DNA of 64,000 bases, taken from the NCBI RefSeq assembly GCF_004919685.1, contig NZ_SMYZ01000025.1, forward strand, positions 140,229 through 204,228, written 5' to 3'. Origin of the DNA: Mesorhizobium norvegicum (GTDB lineage: Bacteria; Pseudomonadota; Alphaproteobacteria; Rhizobiales; Rhizobiaceae). The position numbers were made by a program, and so were the translations under genes. Of the stretch, positions 43,404-53,538 are shown piece after piece; the stretch's first letter is position 1, and each line of letters begins with the position of its first letter. The notes beneath the pieces are model-generated. The model saw only the letters and a program-made list of their open reading frames with translations, made no database searches and had not been told where the DNA came from.

Positions 43404-44447
43404 ATGCAAATAGGCAATTACATCCGCCTGCAGCCCTCGACCCTCACCAGGCTACCCGCCGCCATCAGCGCGGAGCTCGACGGGTTTGCCAGCCTGCGCC
43501 AGAAGCCGCAGCGCATCGTGCTGCTTGGCACAGGCTCGTCGATGAATGCCTTGCTGGCCGGCGCCGAGGCGCTGGAGGAGGGCACCGGCGCTTCGGTGAT
43601 CGCCAAGGAGCCGGAGGCGTTCCTGCGCCTGCCGCCCAGGGCATCGGACCAGCGCACGCTGGTTCTGGCCGCCTCCCAGTCCGGCATGAGCATCACCACG
43701 ATCGAAGCGGTGCGCCTGTCGGTGGCGCGGGGCTTTCCCACCCTTGTCATCACCGGTGAGGAGGGCAGCCTGATTACCGAGACCGGCGCCGAAGTGATTG
43801 TCATGCCGATCGGCCCGGAGACAGTCGGTCCCAAGACCATGGGTTACACCGCCACTGTCATCTCGGTGCTGGCGGTGGCGGCCAAGCTCTCCAACAAGAC
43901 GGTCGATCTGTCAGGGCTGCTCGCGCAACTGGAGCAGACCGCCGAAACCGGCCTTGCCGCTGCAAAAGATCTGGTCACCCGCTTCGGCGTTCCCGACTAC
44001 ATACTGGTCGCCGGACAGGCGACGCACCTTGGCACCGCACTCGAAGCCTCGCTCAAGATCGCCGAGATCAGCGGCGTGCCGACTGCCGCCTTCGACACCG
44101 AGGAGGCCCTGCATGGGCATGTCTATGGCACGACTGACAAAAGCCTGGTGATCGCCATCGCGCAGACCGAGACCGAGGCGAAGGTCGCCGCCAATCTCGG
44201 CGAGGCGCTGGCCGAGCTCGGGCCGCGCACCGTCGTCCTCAACCTCTCCGGCCATCCGACCCGCTTCGACCTCGATGTCAGCTGGCCGGCCGCACCGGAA
44301 CAGCAATGGCTCGCCGGCTGCTGGGCGCCGATGCCGCTGCAATGGTATGGCTGCGAACTGGCAATCGCGCGCGGCATCGATCCGGACAAGATGATCTACC
44401 CCAACCTCGGACGGCGGCTCAACGTGCGCATCCGCAAGGAGGCCTGA
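43404..44447 (+). CDS. SIS domain protein, sugar isomerase/deaminase-like
   Basis: The product is 347 residues with two SIS domains. SIS 1 shows IVLLGTGSSMNALLAGAEAL and AASQSGMSITTIEAV (Ser-rich phosphate loop); SIS 2 begins near residue 190 with ILVAGQATHLGTALEASLKIAEISGVPTAAFDTEEALHG, in pieces. This resembles AgaS, FrlB and the isomerase half of GlmS, which act on phosphorylated amino sugars or fructosamines. It overlaps the kinase gene by one base (TGATG). Together with the kinase it suggests import, phosphorylation and isomerisation or deglycation of an amino sugar, which is inference. Confidence 0.86.
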   Translation: MQIGNYIRLQPSTLTRLPAAISAELDGFASLRQKPQRIVLLGTGSSMNALLAGAEALEEGTGASVIAKEPEAFLRLPPRASDQRTLVLAASQSGMSITTIEAVRLSVARGFPTLVITGEEGSLITETGAEVIVMPIGPETVGPKTMGYTATVISVLAVAAKLSNKTVDLSGLLAQLEQTAETGLAAAKDLVTRFGVPDYILVAGQATHLGTALEASLKIAEISGVPTAAFDTEEALHGHVYGTTDKSLVIAIAQTETEAKVAANLGEALAELGPRTVVLNLSGHPTRFDLDVSWPAAPEQQWLAGCWAPMPLQWYGCELAIARGIDPDKMIYPNLGRRLNVRIRKEA

Positions 44448-45376
44448 TGGTAACCGCGATCGGAATCGACATTGGCGGCAGCCTGGTCAAGCTCGGTGCC
44501 GTCGACGGTTCGGGCAAGGTGCTGGCGCGCGGCGCAGTGCCTGTGCATCGGGATATCGAGTTCGCCGAGTTCGTGCATCTGGTCACCAGCGCCACTGAGG
44601 ACCTGACACGCGAGTTTCCCGACATCACGGCCATCGGCATTGGTGTGCCCGGTACGCCAAATCCCGAGACCGGCATGCTCAACGGCCGCTGCCCGGCGAT
44701 CCCGGCGCTGTTGAAGGGTTCGCTGTCAAAACTGTTCGGCATCCGCTTCGGCGTTCCGGCCATTGTCCGCAACGATGCCGTCTGCGCCACCCATGGCGAG
44801 ATGCGGCATGGCGCCGGCCGTCCGTTCTCCCGCTTTGCGCTGCTGACGCTCGGCACCGGTATCGGCGGCGCCATGGTCATCGACCGCAAGGTGATCGACG
44901 GGCCGGACGGGCTGCCGCCGCAACTTGGCTGCATCTCGCTCGATCCGGCGCGCACCGACATTGCCGATCCGGTGCCGGGCATGGTCGAGAACCTGGCCAG
45001 CGCCCGCGCGCTCGTCAACCGCTATCGCCAGCTCAAACCGGGCACCGACGCCACCAATGCCGAGGCGGTCTGCGATCTTGCCAAGGCGGGCGACCCGATC
45101 GCGCTGCAGGTTGTCGATGAGGTGGCGCGCTGGCTCGGCCAGATGATTGGCATCATGTCGAACATGCTCAACATCGAGGCCGCGATCATCGGCGGTGGGC
45201 TGGCGCTGGCCGGTCCGTTCTTTACCGACCGTATTGCCCGCAATGTCAGGGATTTCGTGCTGCTCAAGCCCGGCCGCCCGCCGGTGATCGTGGCGGTGGA
45301 GCATGGCAACGATGCCGGCGTGATCGGTGCGGCCGCACTGGCGCTCGACATGTTCGCGCCCACGGCAAAGGAATAG
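44447..45376 (+). CDS. ROK-family sugar kinase
   Basis: The product is 309 residues. Phosphate-binding motifs of the actin-type ATPase fold are seen: IGIDIGGSLVKLGAVD at residues 5-20, IGIGVPGTPNPETGML near 65-80, LTLGTGIGGAMVIDRKVIDG near 130-150 and IIGGGLALAGPFF near 245-257. The zinc motif normal for ROK kinases (His plus CxCGxxGC) is not there; the region reads LPPQLGCISLDPA with a single Cys. So it is an atypical ROK protein, perhaps with a different substrate or stability. The start ATG overlaps the SIS gene stop by one base. Confidence 0.85.
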   Translation: MVTAIGIDIGGSLVKLGAVDGSGKVLARGAVPVHRDIEFAEFVHLVTSATEDLTREFPDITAIGIGVPGTPNPETGMLNGRCPAIPALLKGSLSKLFGIRFGVPAIVRNDAVCATHGEMRHGAGRPFSRFALLTLGTGIGGAMVIDRKVIDGPDGLPPQLGCISLDPARTDIADPVPGMVENLASARALVNRYRQLKPGTDATNAEAVCDLAKAGDPIALQVVDEVARWLGQMIGIMSNMLNIEAAIIGGGLALAGPFFTDRIARNVRDFVLLKPGRPPVIVAVEHGNDAGVIGAAALALDMFAPTAKE

Positions 45377-45380
45377 CGTC

Positions 45381-46472
<1,092 letters not shown>

Positions 46473-46554
46473 GCGCACCGGCGTATCGACACGGCATGCA
46501 GCGCGCGGGAGTTCGGTCCCCCGCCACACTTTCGCGTGTCAAAAACAAAAACAA

Positions 46555-46577
46555 TATATTATTTATTGACAAATATA
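46555..46577. promoter_or_regulatory. 23-bp AT-rich element (copy 1), candidate operator and promoter
   Basis: The element reads TATATT, ATTTA, TTGACA, A, ATATA. It matches 19 of 23 positions with the element at 51272-51294, in the same orientation relative to the following gene. A TATAAT hexamer overlaps its end (46574-46579). It is 94 bases before the PotA-like start and stands out in GC-rich surroundings. Likely bound by the GntR-family regulator at 50495-51196. Confidence 0.5.
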
Positions 46578-46670
46578 ATTTTGGAGCGAATTTTTAGGTG
46601 CGGCGCCAGACGGCCGTGATGGCCTTCGACGCGCGAAGCCATCTCAACGCAGTCCCAGGAATTGCCGGTC

Positions 46671-47669
46671 ATGATCGACATCCAAAGCGTGTCAAAATCC
46701 TTCGTGACCAGGGACGCCGATCCCGTCCATGCGCTGAACGATGTCAGCCTGGAAATCTACGACAATGAGTTCTTCACGCTGCTCGGCCCGTCGGGATGCG
46801 GCAAGACGACCTTGCTGCGCCTGATCGCCGGCTTCGAGGCACCGAGTTCGGGCGCCATCCGCATTGCCGGCAGCGATGTCGCCGCGCTGCCGCCGCAGAA
46901 GCGGTCGGTCAACACGGTGTTCCAGAGCTACGCGCTGTTCCCGCATATGAGCGTCGCCGAGAATGTCGCGTTCGGGCTGGAAATGCAGAACGCGCCGAAA
47001 TCGCTGATCGACGAGCGCGTCAGGGAGGCGCTGGAGATGGTGCGGCTCGAAGGCTTCGCTGCGCGCCGCCCGGCGCAACTGTCGGGTGGCCAGCAGCAGC
47101 GCGTCGCCGTGGCGCGCGCGCTCGCGCCCAAGCCGAGCGTACTTCTGCTCGACGAGCCGCTGTCGGCGCTCGACCTCAAACTGCGCAAGGGCATGCAGAG
47201 CGAATTGAAGCGGCTGCAGCGCGAGACCGGCATCACCTTCGTGCTGGTCACCCATGATCAGGAGGAGGCGCTCGCCATGTCCGACCGGATCGCGGTGATG
47301 CGCAGCGGCGACGTGCTGCAGGTCGGCACGCCGAGGGACATCTACGACAATCCGCAGGACCGCTTCGTCGCCGATTTCATCGGCGAGTCCAATCTTTTGC
47401 CTGGTGCCGCGCTTGGCCGCGATCCGGCAAAGACGATCATCGTGCGCCCGGAGCACATCGTGGTGTCGCCGGTAGCCGACGGCGCCAAAGGCCACGCCAG
47501 GGGAGCGGTCTCCGCCATCACCTTCCTCGGCTCCGACACACTCTATGAGGTCGTGCTGGAGGAGGGGGCAAAACTGCATTCGCGCTCGCGCGGGGGTGCT
47601 GCGCTCGCCACAGGCGACAGGGTCGTCGTCGACTGGGCCCGCGCCGTCGAACGCGAACTGGCGAATTGA
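46671..47669 (+). CDS. Polyamine-type ABC transporter ATP-binding protein (PotA-like)
   Basis: The product is 332 residues. Walker [11 protein letters not shown], signature [15 protein letters not shown], Walker [16 protein letters not shown] and a C-terminal TOBE domain ([12 protein letters not shown]) are present, the normal PotA/spermidine-putrescine layout. ATG 46671 is preferred; TTG 46662 in frame is possible. First gene of a potABCD-like operon. Its transported ligand may not be a polyamine, as the enzymes behind it are FAH and amidohydrolase types. Confidence 0.92.
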   Translation: MIDIQSVSKSFVTRDADPVHALNDVSLEIYDNEFFTLLGPSGCGKTTLLRLIAGFEAPSSGAIRIAGSDVAALPPQKRSVNTVFQSYALFPHMSVAENVAFGLEMQNAPKSLIDERVREALEMVRLEGFAARRPAQLSGGQQQRVAVARALAPKPSVLLLDEPLSALDLKLRKGMQSELKRLQRETGITFVLVTHDQEEALAMSDRIAVMRSGDVLQVGTPRDIYDNPQDRFVADFIGESNLLPGAALGRDPAKTIIVRPEHIVVSPVADGAKGHARGAVSAITFLGSDTLYEVVLEEGAKLHSRSRGGAALATGDRVVVDWARAVERELAN

Positions 47670-47670
47670 G

Positions 47671-48540
47671 ATGGGTCCGAACCGCACCTATCTGCTGATT
47701 GCGCCGGCCATGCTGGTGATCGGCATCTTCATGGTGCTGCCGCTGTTCCTGGCGGTCGCCTATTCCTTCATGACCGCCAACCCCTATGGCGGTGTCACGG
47801 CGCCGGCGACCTTCGACGCCTATCTCCAGTTCCTCTACCAGCGGGACTTCGACGACAGCCTCGTGTTTTCACCGAGCTACGCGCTCATCATCCTGCGCTC
47901 GATCTATCTCGCCATCGCCACCACCGGCATCTGCCTTGTGCTTGGCCTGCCGGTCGCCTGGTACATCGTCTGCCAGACGCCGGAGCGCCGGCGAGTTCTG
48001 CTGTTTGCCGTCACGCTGCCGTTCTGGATCAACACGCTGATCCGCACCTATTGCTGGATCCTGATCCTGCGCGACGAAGGCCTGGCGAATGGCGCGCTGC
48101 GCCATGCCGGCATCATCTCCGATCCGCTGCCGCTGCTCTACAATGACGGGTCGATCCTGCTCGGCCTCGTCTACACCTTCCTGCCCTTCATGGTGCTGCC
48201 GATCTATTCGACGCTGGAGCGCATCGATCCCCGGCTGATCGAGGCCGCGCACGATCTCTACGCCAGCCGCGCCGCCGTCTTCCGCCGCATCGTCTGGCCG
48301 CTCGCCAGGCCCGGTGCACTGGCCGGCGCCACGCTTGTCTTCGCGCCGGCACTCGGTTCGTTCCTGGCGCCCGATCTGCTCGGCGGCGGCAAGAAGCTGC
48401 TGATCGGCAGCCTGATCCAGATGCAGTTCACCTCGTCGCGCAACTGGCCGTTCGGGGCCGCCCTCTCGACCGTCGTAACGGTCGTCGTTCTGACCGTCTT
48501 CGTCATCCGCTCTCGCAAGGCGCAGGAGGAACGGCGATGA
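47671..48540 (+). CDS. Polyamine-type ABC transporter permease (PotB-like)
   Basis: The product is 289 residues with six membrane segments. It has a long periplasmic loop after the first segment (ANPYGGVTAPATFDAYLQFL) as in PotB, the RTYCWILILRDEGLAN segment and the EAA loop RLIEAAHDLYASRAAVFRRIVWPLARPG. It starts one base after the ATPase stop and overlaps the next gene by four bases. Confidence 0.92.
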   Translation: MGPNRTYLLIAPAMLVIGIFMVLPLFLAVAYSFMTANPYGGVTAPATFDAYLQFLYQRDFDDSLVFSPSYALIILRSIYLAIATTGICLVLGLPVAWYIVCQTPERRRVLLFAVTLPFWINTLIRTYCWILILRDEGLANGALRHAGIISDPLPLLYNDGSILLGLVYTFLPFMVLPIYSTLERIDPRLIEAAHDLYASRAAVFRRIVWPLARPGALAGATLVFAPALGSFLAPDLLGGGKKLLIGSLIQMQFTSSRNWPFGAALSTVVTVVVLTVFVIRSRKAQEERR

Positions 48541-49340
48541 CCAGCGCAAAGCCCTTCGACTGGCGGCACACGCCCGGCCTGTCGGCCTACACCGCCCTGA
48601 TATTCCTCTTCTTCTACGCGCCGCTGCTGATCCTTGTGATCTATGCCTTCAATTCGAGCCGGCTGGTCACAGTCTGGGCCGGCTTCAGCTTCAAATGGTT
48701 CGTGGCGGTCGCCAACAATGGCGCGATCCGTGACGCCGCCTTCAACAGCATCATCATCGCCATCGTTGCCACCATCGCCTCGACGGCGATCGCCACGGCC
48801 GGCGCGCTGGCGCTGGAACGCGGCCGGCTGCGCTTCGGACGCAGCGCGGCCACGGCGCTGATCGCGATGCCGCTGGTGGTGCCGGAGATCGTCGTGGCGA
48901 TCACCACGCTGATCTTTTTCTCCGGGCTCGGCATGCATCACGGCCTCATCAATTTGATGATCGCCCACACCGTCTTTTGCATCCCGTTCGCACTGCTGCC
49001 GATCCAGGCGCGGCTGCGCGACATGGGCGGCACGCTGGAGGAGGCGGGGCGTGACCTCTATGCCGACGAGTGGCGGCTATTTCGCCGCGTCACGCTGCCC
49101 TTGCTTGTCCCGGCGATCTCGGCCGGCGCGATCATGGCCTTCGTCGTCTCGCTCGACGATTTCCTGATCTCGATGATGGTATCGAGCGCCGGCTCGACCA
49201 CCTTGCCGGTCTATATCTACGGCATGATGCGGCTTGGCGTGACGCCCGAGGTCAACGCCATCTCCACCATTCTTCTTGCCGTTTCCATCGTCTTCGTCGC
49301 GGCGGCGCTGCTCGTCGGACGGCGCAACAAGTTTGCCTAG
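48537..49340 (+). CDS. Polyamine-type ABC transporter permease (PotC-like)
   Basis: The product is 267 residues with six membrane segments. PotC features are FFYAPLLILVIYAFNSSRL near the N-terminus, WAGFSFKWFVAV and the EAA loop EEAGRDLYADEWRLFRRVTLPLL. Its ATG overlaps the PotB-like stop (ATGA). Confidence 0.92.
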   Translation: MTSAKPFDWRHTPGLSAYTALIFLFFYAPLLILVIYAFNSSRLVTVWAGFSFKWFVAVANNGAIRDAAFNSIIIAIVATIASTAIATAGALALERGRLRFGRSAATALIAMPLVVPEIVVAITTLIFFSGLGMHHGLINLMIAHTVFCIPFALLPIQARLRDMGGTLEEAGRDLYADEWRLFRRVTLPLLVPAISAGAIMAFVVSLDDFLISMMVSSAGSTTLPVYIYGMMRLGVTPEVNAISTILLAVSIVFVAAALLVGRRNKFA

Positions 49341-49373
49341 AAAAACAAAGAACCAGACCAGAGGAGAACGACT

Positions 49374-50420
49374 ATGACCAAATCGAAAGAAGGATTTTCA
49401 CGGATAGCCCTCGCCACCGCCATGCTGGGGGCGATCACCACCAGCGCGCTCGCCGATGCCGGCGAACTGCACATCTACAACTGGACCGACTACACGTCGG
49501 ACGAGATGATCAAGAAGTTCGAGGCTGAGACCGGGATCAAGGTCACCATCGACACCTACGATTCCAACGAGACCGCACTCGCCAAGCTGAGCTCGGGCGC
49601 TGCCGGCTACGATGTGATGATCATCAGCAACGATTTCGTGCCGATCTTCGTCAAACAGAAGCTGTTCCAGGAAGTCGATGCGGCGGCGATGCCGAACTTC
49701 AAGAATGTCGATCCGAAATGGCAGCACCGGTCCTGGGATCCGGATGCGAAATACACCGTGCCGTGGGTGTGGGGCACCACCTCCTATTCGGTCGACACAT
49801 CAGTCTACAAGGGTCCGACCGACAGTTTGAAGCCACTGTTCGATCCGCCGGCGGAGCTCAAGGGCAAGGTCGGCATGTTCGGCTCGCCGACCGAGGTGAT
49901 GTCGCTGGCGCTGGTCTATCTCGGCAAGGACCAATGCAACAGCAATCCGGCCGACCTGAAGGAACTCGATGCCTTGCTCGAGGCGCAAAAACCCTTCGTC
50001 AAGGTCTACAATTCCGACGGCATCGTCGAACGCCAGGTCGCCGGCGAGACGGTCATGCATGAGCAATGGTCGGGCAAGGCGCTGGCGACGCGGCAGCAGA
50101 AATCGACGGTCAAATATGTCTATCCCAAGGAAGGCGTTGTCGGCTGGATGGACAATGTCGCCGTGCCGACGACGGCGCCGAATGTCGAGAACGCCGAGAA
50201 GTTCCTCAACTTCCTGATGGACCCCGAAAACATCGCGCTGCAGCAAAAATACACCGGCTACCAGAGCGCGATCGCCGGATCGAACAAATATCTGGCGGCG
50301 GACATTGGCGGCTCGCCGGAGTTCAATCCGCCGGCTGATCTCAAAATCTCGTTTGCGCCGTCATGCGACGAGAAGGCGATCCGCGCCTATGACCGGATCT
50401 GGACCAATTTGCGCCAGTAG
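49374..50420 (+). CDS. Polyamine-type ABC transporter substrate-binding protein (PotD-like)
   Basis: The product is 348 residues with a signal peptide (RIALATAMLGAITTSALA, cleavage ALA-D near residue 27). The mature start GELHIYNWTDYTSDEMIKKFEAETGI is diagnostic of PotD/PotF proteins in its shorter parts (IYNWTDY). A GAGGAGAACG site precedes the ATG. PotD ligands are polyamines, but close relatives bind other cationic or small organic compounds, so the ligand is open. Last gene of the importer operon. Confidence 0.92.
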   Translation: MTKSKEGFSRIALATAMLGAITTSALADAGELHIYNWTDYTSDEMIKKFEAETGIKVTIDTYDSNETALAKLSSGAAGYDVMIISNDFVPIFVKQKLFQEVDAAAMPNFKNVDPKWQHRSWDPDAKYTVPWVWGTTSYSVDTSVYKGPTDSLKPLFDPPAELKGKVGMFGSPTEVMSLALVYLGKDQCNSNPADLKELDALLEAQKPFVKVYNSDGIVERQVAGETVMHEQWSGKALATRQQKSTVKYVYPKEGVVGWMDNVAVPTTAPNVENAEKFLNFLMDPENIALQQKYTGYQSAIAGSNKYLAADIGGSPEFNPPADLKISFAPSCDEKAIRAYDRIWTNLRQ

Positions 50421-50426
50421 GCTCGT

Positions 50427-50467
50427 GACGCATACGCCGCTCGTGCAAACGGGCGGCGTCTTGCGTC
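50427..50467. terminator. Bidirectional terminator-like stem-loop
   Basis: GACGCA (50427-50432) pairs with TGCGTC (50462-50467) and ACGCCGC (50434-50440) with GCGGCGT (50453-50459). It begins seven bases after the PotD-like stop and lies before the convergent regulator gene end. No clear T-run on either side. Confidence 0.55.
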
Positions 50468-50494
50468 CTGCCAGAGGAACTCGAAAATGGAACG

Positions 50495-51196
50495 CTACGC
50501 CCGCACAATCGTCTTGCGCGCCGGCAGGTCTTCGGCTTCCGCCGCGAGCAGGATGTCGGTGGTCACAGCCAGATGCGCCGCCAGCAATTCGCTTGCCTTC
50601 TCGGCATCGCGGTCGAGCACGGCAGCGGCGAGGTCCTGATGTTCCTTGCTGATGTTGCGGGCTCTTGGCGCCAGCGAGACCGAACGGCGGCGATAGCGCT
50701 CGCTCTGGTCGTAGAGCTGGTCGCGCAGGCGCAACAGCCAGCGGCTGTCGCAGCCACCGACCAGCGCCTTGTGGAAGGCCGCATGCGCCGTCGCCCATTC
50801 GTCGCTCGAATGCACCGGATCGTCCGGCGTGTGCTCGGGCGTGCGCGACAGCCGGTGGAGCGCCGCGACCAGCTGCGATTCCCAGGCGACGTCGCCGACC
50901 TCGATGGCGCGGCGGATGCACAGCGTCTCGATCTGGATGCGCGTCTTGGTGAGGTCGAGCAGGTCTTCGGCCGAGATGGGCGCGGCACGAAAGCCGCGCT
51001 GCGGTTCGGCCACGACAAGCCCTTCGGACGTCAGCCGCGACAGTGCTTCGCGGATGGCGCCGAGGCTGACGGAGAACTTGTCGCAGAGTTCCTGGACCTT
51101 GAGCCGGCTGCCCGGTGCAATCCGGCACGACAACAACTCGGCGCGCAGGTCCTCGTACGCGCCCTGGGTGAGATTGATCGAGCCTTCCCTAGCCAT
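50495..51196 (-). CDS. FCD-domain GntR-family transcriptional regulator
   Basis: The product is 233 residues. The winged helix (AYEDLRAELLSCRIAPGSRLKVQELCDKFSVSLGAIREALSRL in parts; GLVVAEPQRGFRAAPIS) is followed by an all-helical FCD domain (IQIETLCIRRAIE, WATAHAAFHKALVGGCDSRWLL) with Asp/His residues suited for metal and acid binding. It is convergent with the Pot-type operon and divergent from the FAH/amidohydrolase operon. The shared AT-rich element before both operons points to this protein as their common regulator. Confidence 0.9.
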   Translation of the reverse strand: MAREGSINLTQGAYEDLRAELLSCRIAPGSRLKVQELCDKFSVSLGAIREALSRLTSEGLVVAEPQRGFRAAPISAEDLLDLTKTRIQIETLCIRRAIEVGDVAWESQLVAALHRLSRTPEHTPDDPVHSSDEWATAHAAFHKALVGGCDSRWLLRLRDQLYDQSERYRRRSVSLAPRARNISKEHQDLAAAVLDRDAEKASELLAAHLAVTTDILLAAEAEDLPARKTIVRA

Positions 51197-51271
51197 TGGT
51201 TCGCCCGCGGCCGAATCTGTCCATCGAATGCCTCATACATTATCTCAGGCAGAAATCAGAATGCAAAATAA

Positions 51272-51294
51272 TATATTCTATGTTGACAGATATA
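51272..51294. promoter_or_regulatory. 23-bp AT-rich element (copy 2), candidate operator and promoter
   Basis: The element reads TATATT, CTATG, TTGACA, G, ATATA and matches copy 1 at 46555-46577 in 19 of 23 positions. A TATAAT hexamer is at 51293-51298, about 42 bases before the GTG start of the FAH gene, so transcription could begin near 51305. It lies in the divergent region of the regulator gene and may also give autoregulation. Confidence 0.5.
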
Positions 51295-51339
51295 TAATTT
51301 CTGAACAAAGTCTAGCCTTCACAAGCGAGGATATGGCCA

Positions 51340-52224
51340 GTGCGATTTGCAGCCTATAAATCGACGCGAGGACCCGGACTGGCGATCGCATTGCCGGACG
51401 GCGAGTTTCGCGGCATCGACGAAAGCGATGCGATGTTTCCCGGACGGTTGGCGGACCTGATCGCCGAAGGCGCTCAGGCGCTTCAGGCGGCAGGCGAACG
51501 CCTGGCTCGCGGGCGGCGGGTCGATCCGCAATCCGTCGAATGGCTGCCGCCGATATCGGCTCCCGGCAAGATCATCTGCGTTGGCCTGAACTATGTCGAC
51601 CATTCGATCGAGAGTGGCTTCGTGCCGCCGACCTATCCGACTTTGTTCGCCCGCTTCTCGACCAGCCTGATCGGGCATGGCGCGGCCATCCGTCGCCCGG
51701 AGGCCTCGATCCAGCTCGACTATGAGGGCGAGATGGTCGCCATCATCGGCAAGGCCGGCCGCCACATAGCCCCCAGCCAGGCGCTAAGCCATGTCGCCGG
51801 CTACTCCATCTTCAACGATGCCTCGATCCGCGACTTCCAGACCAAGTCGCCGCAATGGACGGTCGGCAAGAATTTCGACGGCACCGGCTCGTTCGGGCCG
51901 ATCTTCGTGACGGCGGACGAATTGCCGCCGGGCGGCAAGGGGCTGCGCATCCAGACACGGCTCAACGGCGAAATTGTCCAGAACGCCTCAACCAACGACA
52001 TGATCTTCGATGTCGCCTCGCTGATCTCGATCATCAGCGAAGCGATCACGCTGGAGCCTGGCGACATTCTCGTCACCGGCACGCCGGCCGGCGTCGGCAT
52101 GGCGCGCAAGCCGCAGCTGTTCATGAAGCATGGCGACGTCTGCGAAATCGAACTCGAACGCGTCGGCATTCTGTCCAATGTGGTGGCCGACGACGTCACC
52201 GCCCGGCAAGCCGCCAACCAATAA
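51340..52224 (+). CDS. Fumarylacetoacetate hydrolase (FAH) family protein (module copy 2)
   Basis: The product is 294 residues from GTG 51340, with GCGAGGA upstream. The FAH core is present: IICVGLNYVDHSIESG, metal-binding LDYEGEMVAIIGKAG, VAGYSIFNDASIRDFQ and GDILVTGTPAGVGMARKP. It resembles 2-keto-3-deoxy acid dehydratases/hydrolases and isomerases of this family. It is divergent from the FCD regulator and starts an operon with the amidohydrolase. It is a distant paralog of the FAH protein at 9013-9891. Confidence 0.88.
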   Translation: MRFAAYKSTRGPGLAIALPDGEFRGIDESDAMFPGRLADLIAEGAQALQAAGERLARGRRVDPQSVEWLPPISAPGKIICVGLNYVDHSIESGFVPPTYPTLFARFSTSLIGHGAAIRRPEASIQLDYEGEMVAIIGKAGRHIAPSQALSHVAGYSIFNDASIRDFQTKSPQWTVGKNFDGTGSFGPIFVTADELPPGGKGLRIQTRLNGEIVQNASTNDMIFDVASLISIISEAITLEPGDILVTGTPAGVGMARKPQLFMKHGDVCEIELERVGILSNVVADDVTARQAANQ

Positions 52225-52252
52225 CCCCCGCCAACTCCGAAAGGACGATGTC

Positions 52253-53527
52253 ATGACAAGAGTGATGTTTCGAAATGCCATGATCTGGGACGGCACGGGC
52301 GCTGACGCCTATCCGGCCGATCTGCTGGTGGACAATGGCCGCATCGTCACCATCGCACGCACGCCTGGGCAATTGTCGGGCGACGGCGCGACGACGGTGG
52401 AGTGCCGCGGCATGACGCTGATGCCGGGCCTTGTCGAAGGCCATGCTCACATTTCCTTTGGCGGCGCGATCAAGGATTCCGATCTCGGCCTGATCCCGCC
52501 CGAGGAGCATCTCCTGCTCACCATGCGCAATGCCAAGACCTTGCTCGATCATGGCTTCACCAGCGCCTACAGCGCCGCCACCTCGAAGCTGAGGCTCGAC
52601 ATCGTCATCCGCAACGAGATCAATGCCGGTCGCCTGCCGGGCCCGCGCATGCGCGCCGGCAGCCCCGAGATCACGGTCACCGGCGGCCTCGGCGACGAGC
52701 GCCAGCAGCATATGTATCACGAGAGCTTCGGCATGATCGCCGACGGCGTCGAGGAGATCACCAAGGCGGTGCGGCTGTGCTGCCGCGAGGGCGCCGACAA
52801 CATCAAGATCAACATCTCCGGTGATGATCTGAGCCCGGCGGCGCATGGCGGCCTCACCGTCATGAGCGAGGCCGAAGTGATGACGGCGGTGTCGGTGGCG
52901 CGCGACTTCGGTAAGAAGATCAACTGCCATGCCCGCGCCGCCGGTTCGGTCAAGCGCGCGGTGAAGTGCGGCGTCGACGTCATCTACCACTGCGAATCCG
53001 CCGACGAAGAGGCGCTCGACGCGCTGGAATCGGCCAAGGACCGCATCTTCGTCGGCCCGGCCATCGGCATCATCTACGGCACGCTCTACGAGGGTGAGCC
53101 CTTCGGCTTCACCCATGAGATGGCGGTCAAGTTCGGCATGCAGCGCATCCTCGACGACAGCCGCAAGGTCTACACCGAACTGCGCAAGCGCGGCGTGCGC
53201 GCGCTGATCGGCGGCGACTATGGTTTCGCGCAGACGCCGCAAGGCACCAATGCCCGCGACCTCAAGCACTTCGTCGACCTGCTGGGATATTCGCCCAGCG
53301 AAGCCTTGCAGTGCGGCACGCGGCTCGGCGGCCAGGTGATGGGCCTTGGCGATGAACTTGGCATGGTCAAGGAGGGCTTCATCGCCGACCTTTTGCTGGT
53401 CAATGGCGACCCGCTGAAGGATCTCGACATGATGGTGCACGAGAAGAACCTCATCGTCATCATGAAGGATGGCGAGCTCTACAAGGACCAGTCGGCGTCG
53501 GTCGCTTCGCAGCGGCAAGCGGCTTAG
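52253..53527 (+). CDS. Metal-dependent amidohydrolase family protein (module copy 2)
   Basis: The product is 424 residues. Metal motif HxH is in GLVEGHAHISFGG near residues 60-72; further motifs are NIKINISGDD (possible bridging Lys), INCHARAAGSVKRAV, IYHCESADEEALD and IGGDYGFAQTPQGTNARDL. Large parts match the amidohydrolase at 6844-8184, for example IGGDYGFAxTPQGTN and MGxGDELGM-type ends, so the two are paralogs. The poly-serine stretch of copy 1 is missing here. ATG 52253 has AAAGGACG upstream; a frame start at 52130 would lie inside the FAH gene. Cytoplasmic hydrolase of a cyclic or acyl amide. Confidence 0.88.
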   Translation: MTRVMFRNAMIWDGTGADAYPADLLVDNGRIVTIARTPGQLSGDGATTVECRGMTLMPGLVEGHAHISFGGAIKDSDLGLIPPEEHLLLTMRNAKTLLDHGFTSAYSAATSKLRLDIVIRNEINAGRLPGPRMRAGSPEITVTGGLGDERQQHMYHESFGMIADGVEEITKAVRLCCREGADNIKINISGDDLSPAAHGGLTVMSEAEVMTAVSVARDFGKKINCHARAAGSVKRAVKCGVDVIYHCESADEEALDALESAKDRIFVGPAIGIIYGTLYEGEPFGFTHEMAVKFGMQRILDDSRKVYTELRKRGVRALIGGDYGFAQTPQGTNARDLKHFVDLLGYSPSEALQCGTRLGGQVMGLGDELGMVKEGFIADLLLVNGDPLKDLDMMVHEKNLIVIMKDGELYKDQSASVASQRQAA

Positions 53528-53538
53528 GCCTGGGCACC

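Noticed and set aside
46566..46594. TTGACA at 46566 as the -35 element of a standard promoter
   Set aside because: At 16-18 bases downstream there is no good -10 hexamer, and the TATAAT at 46574 is too close. The hexamer is better explained as part of the repeated element.
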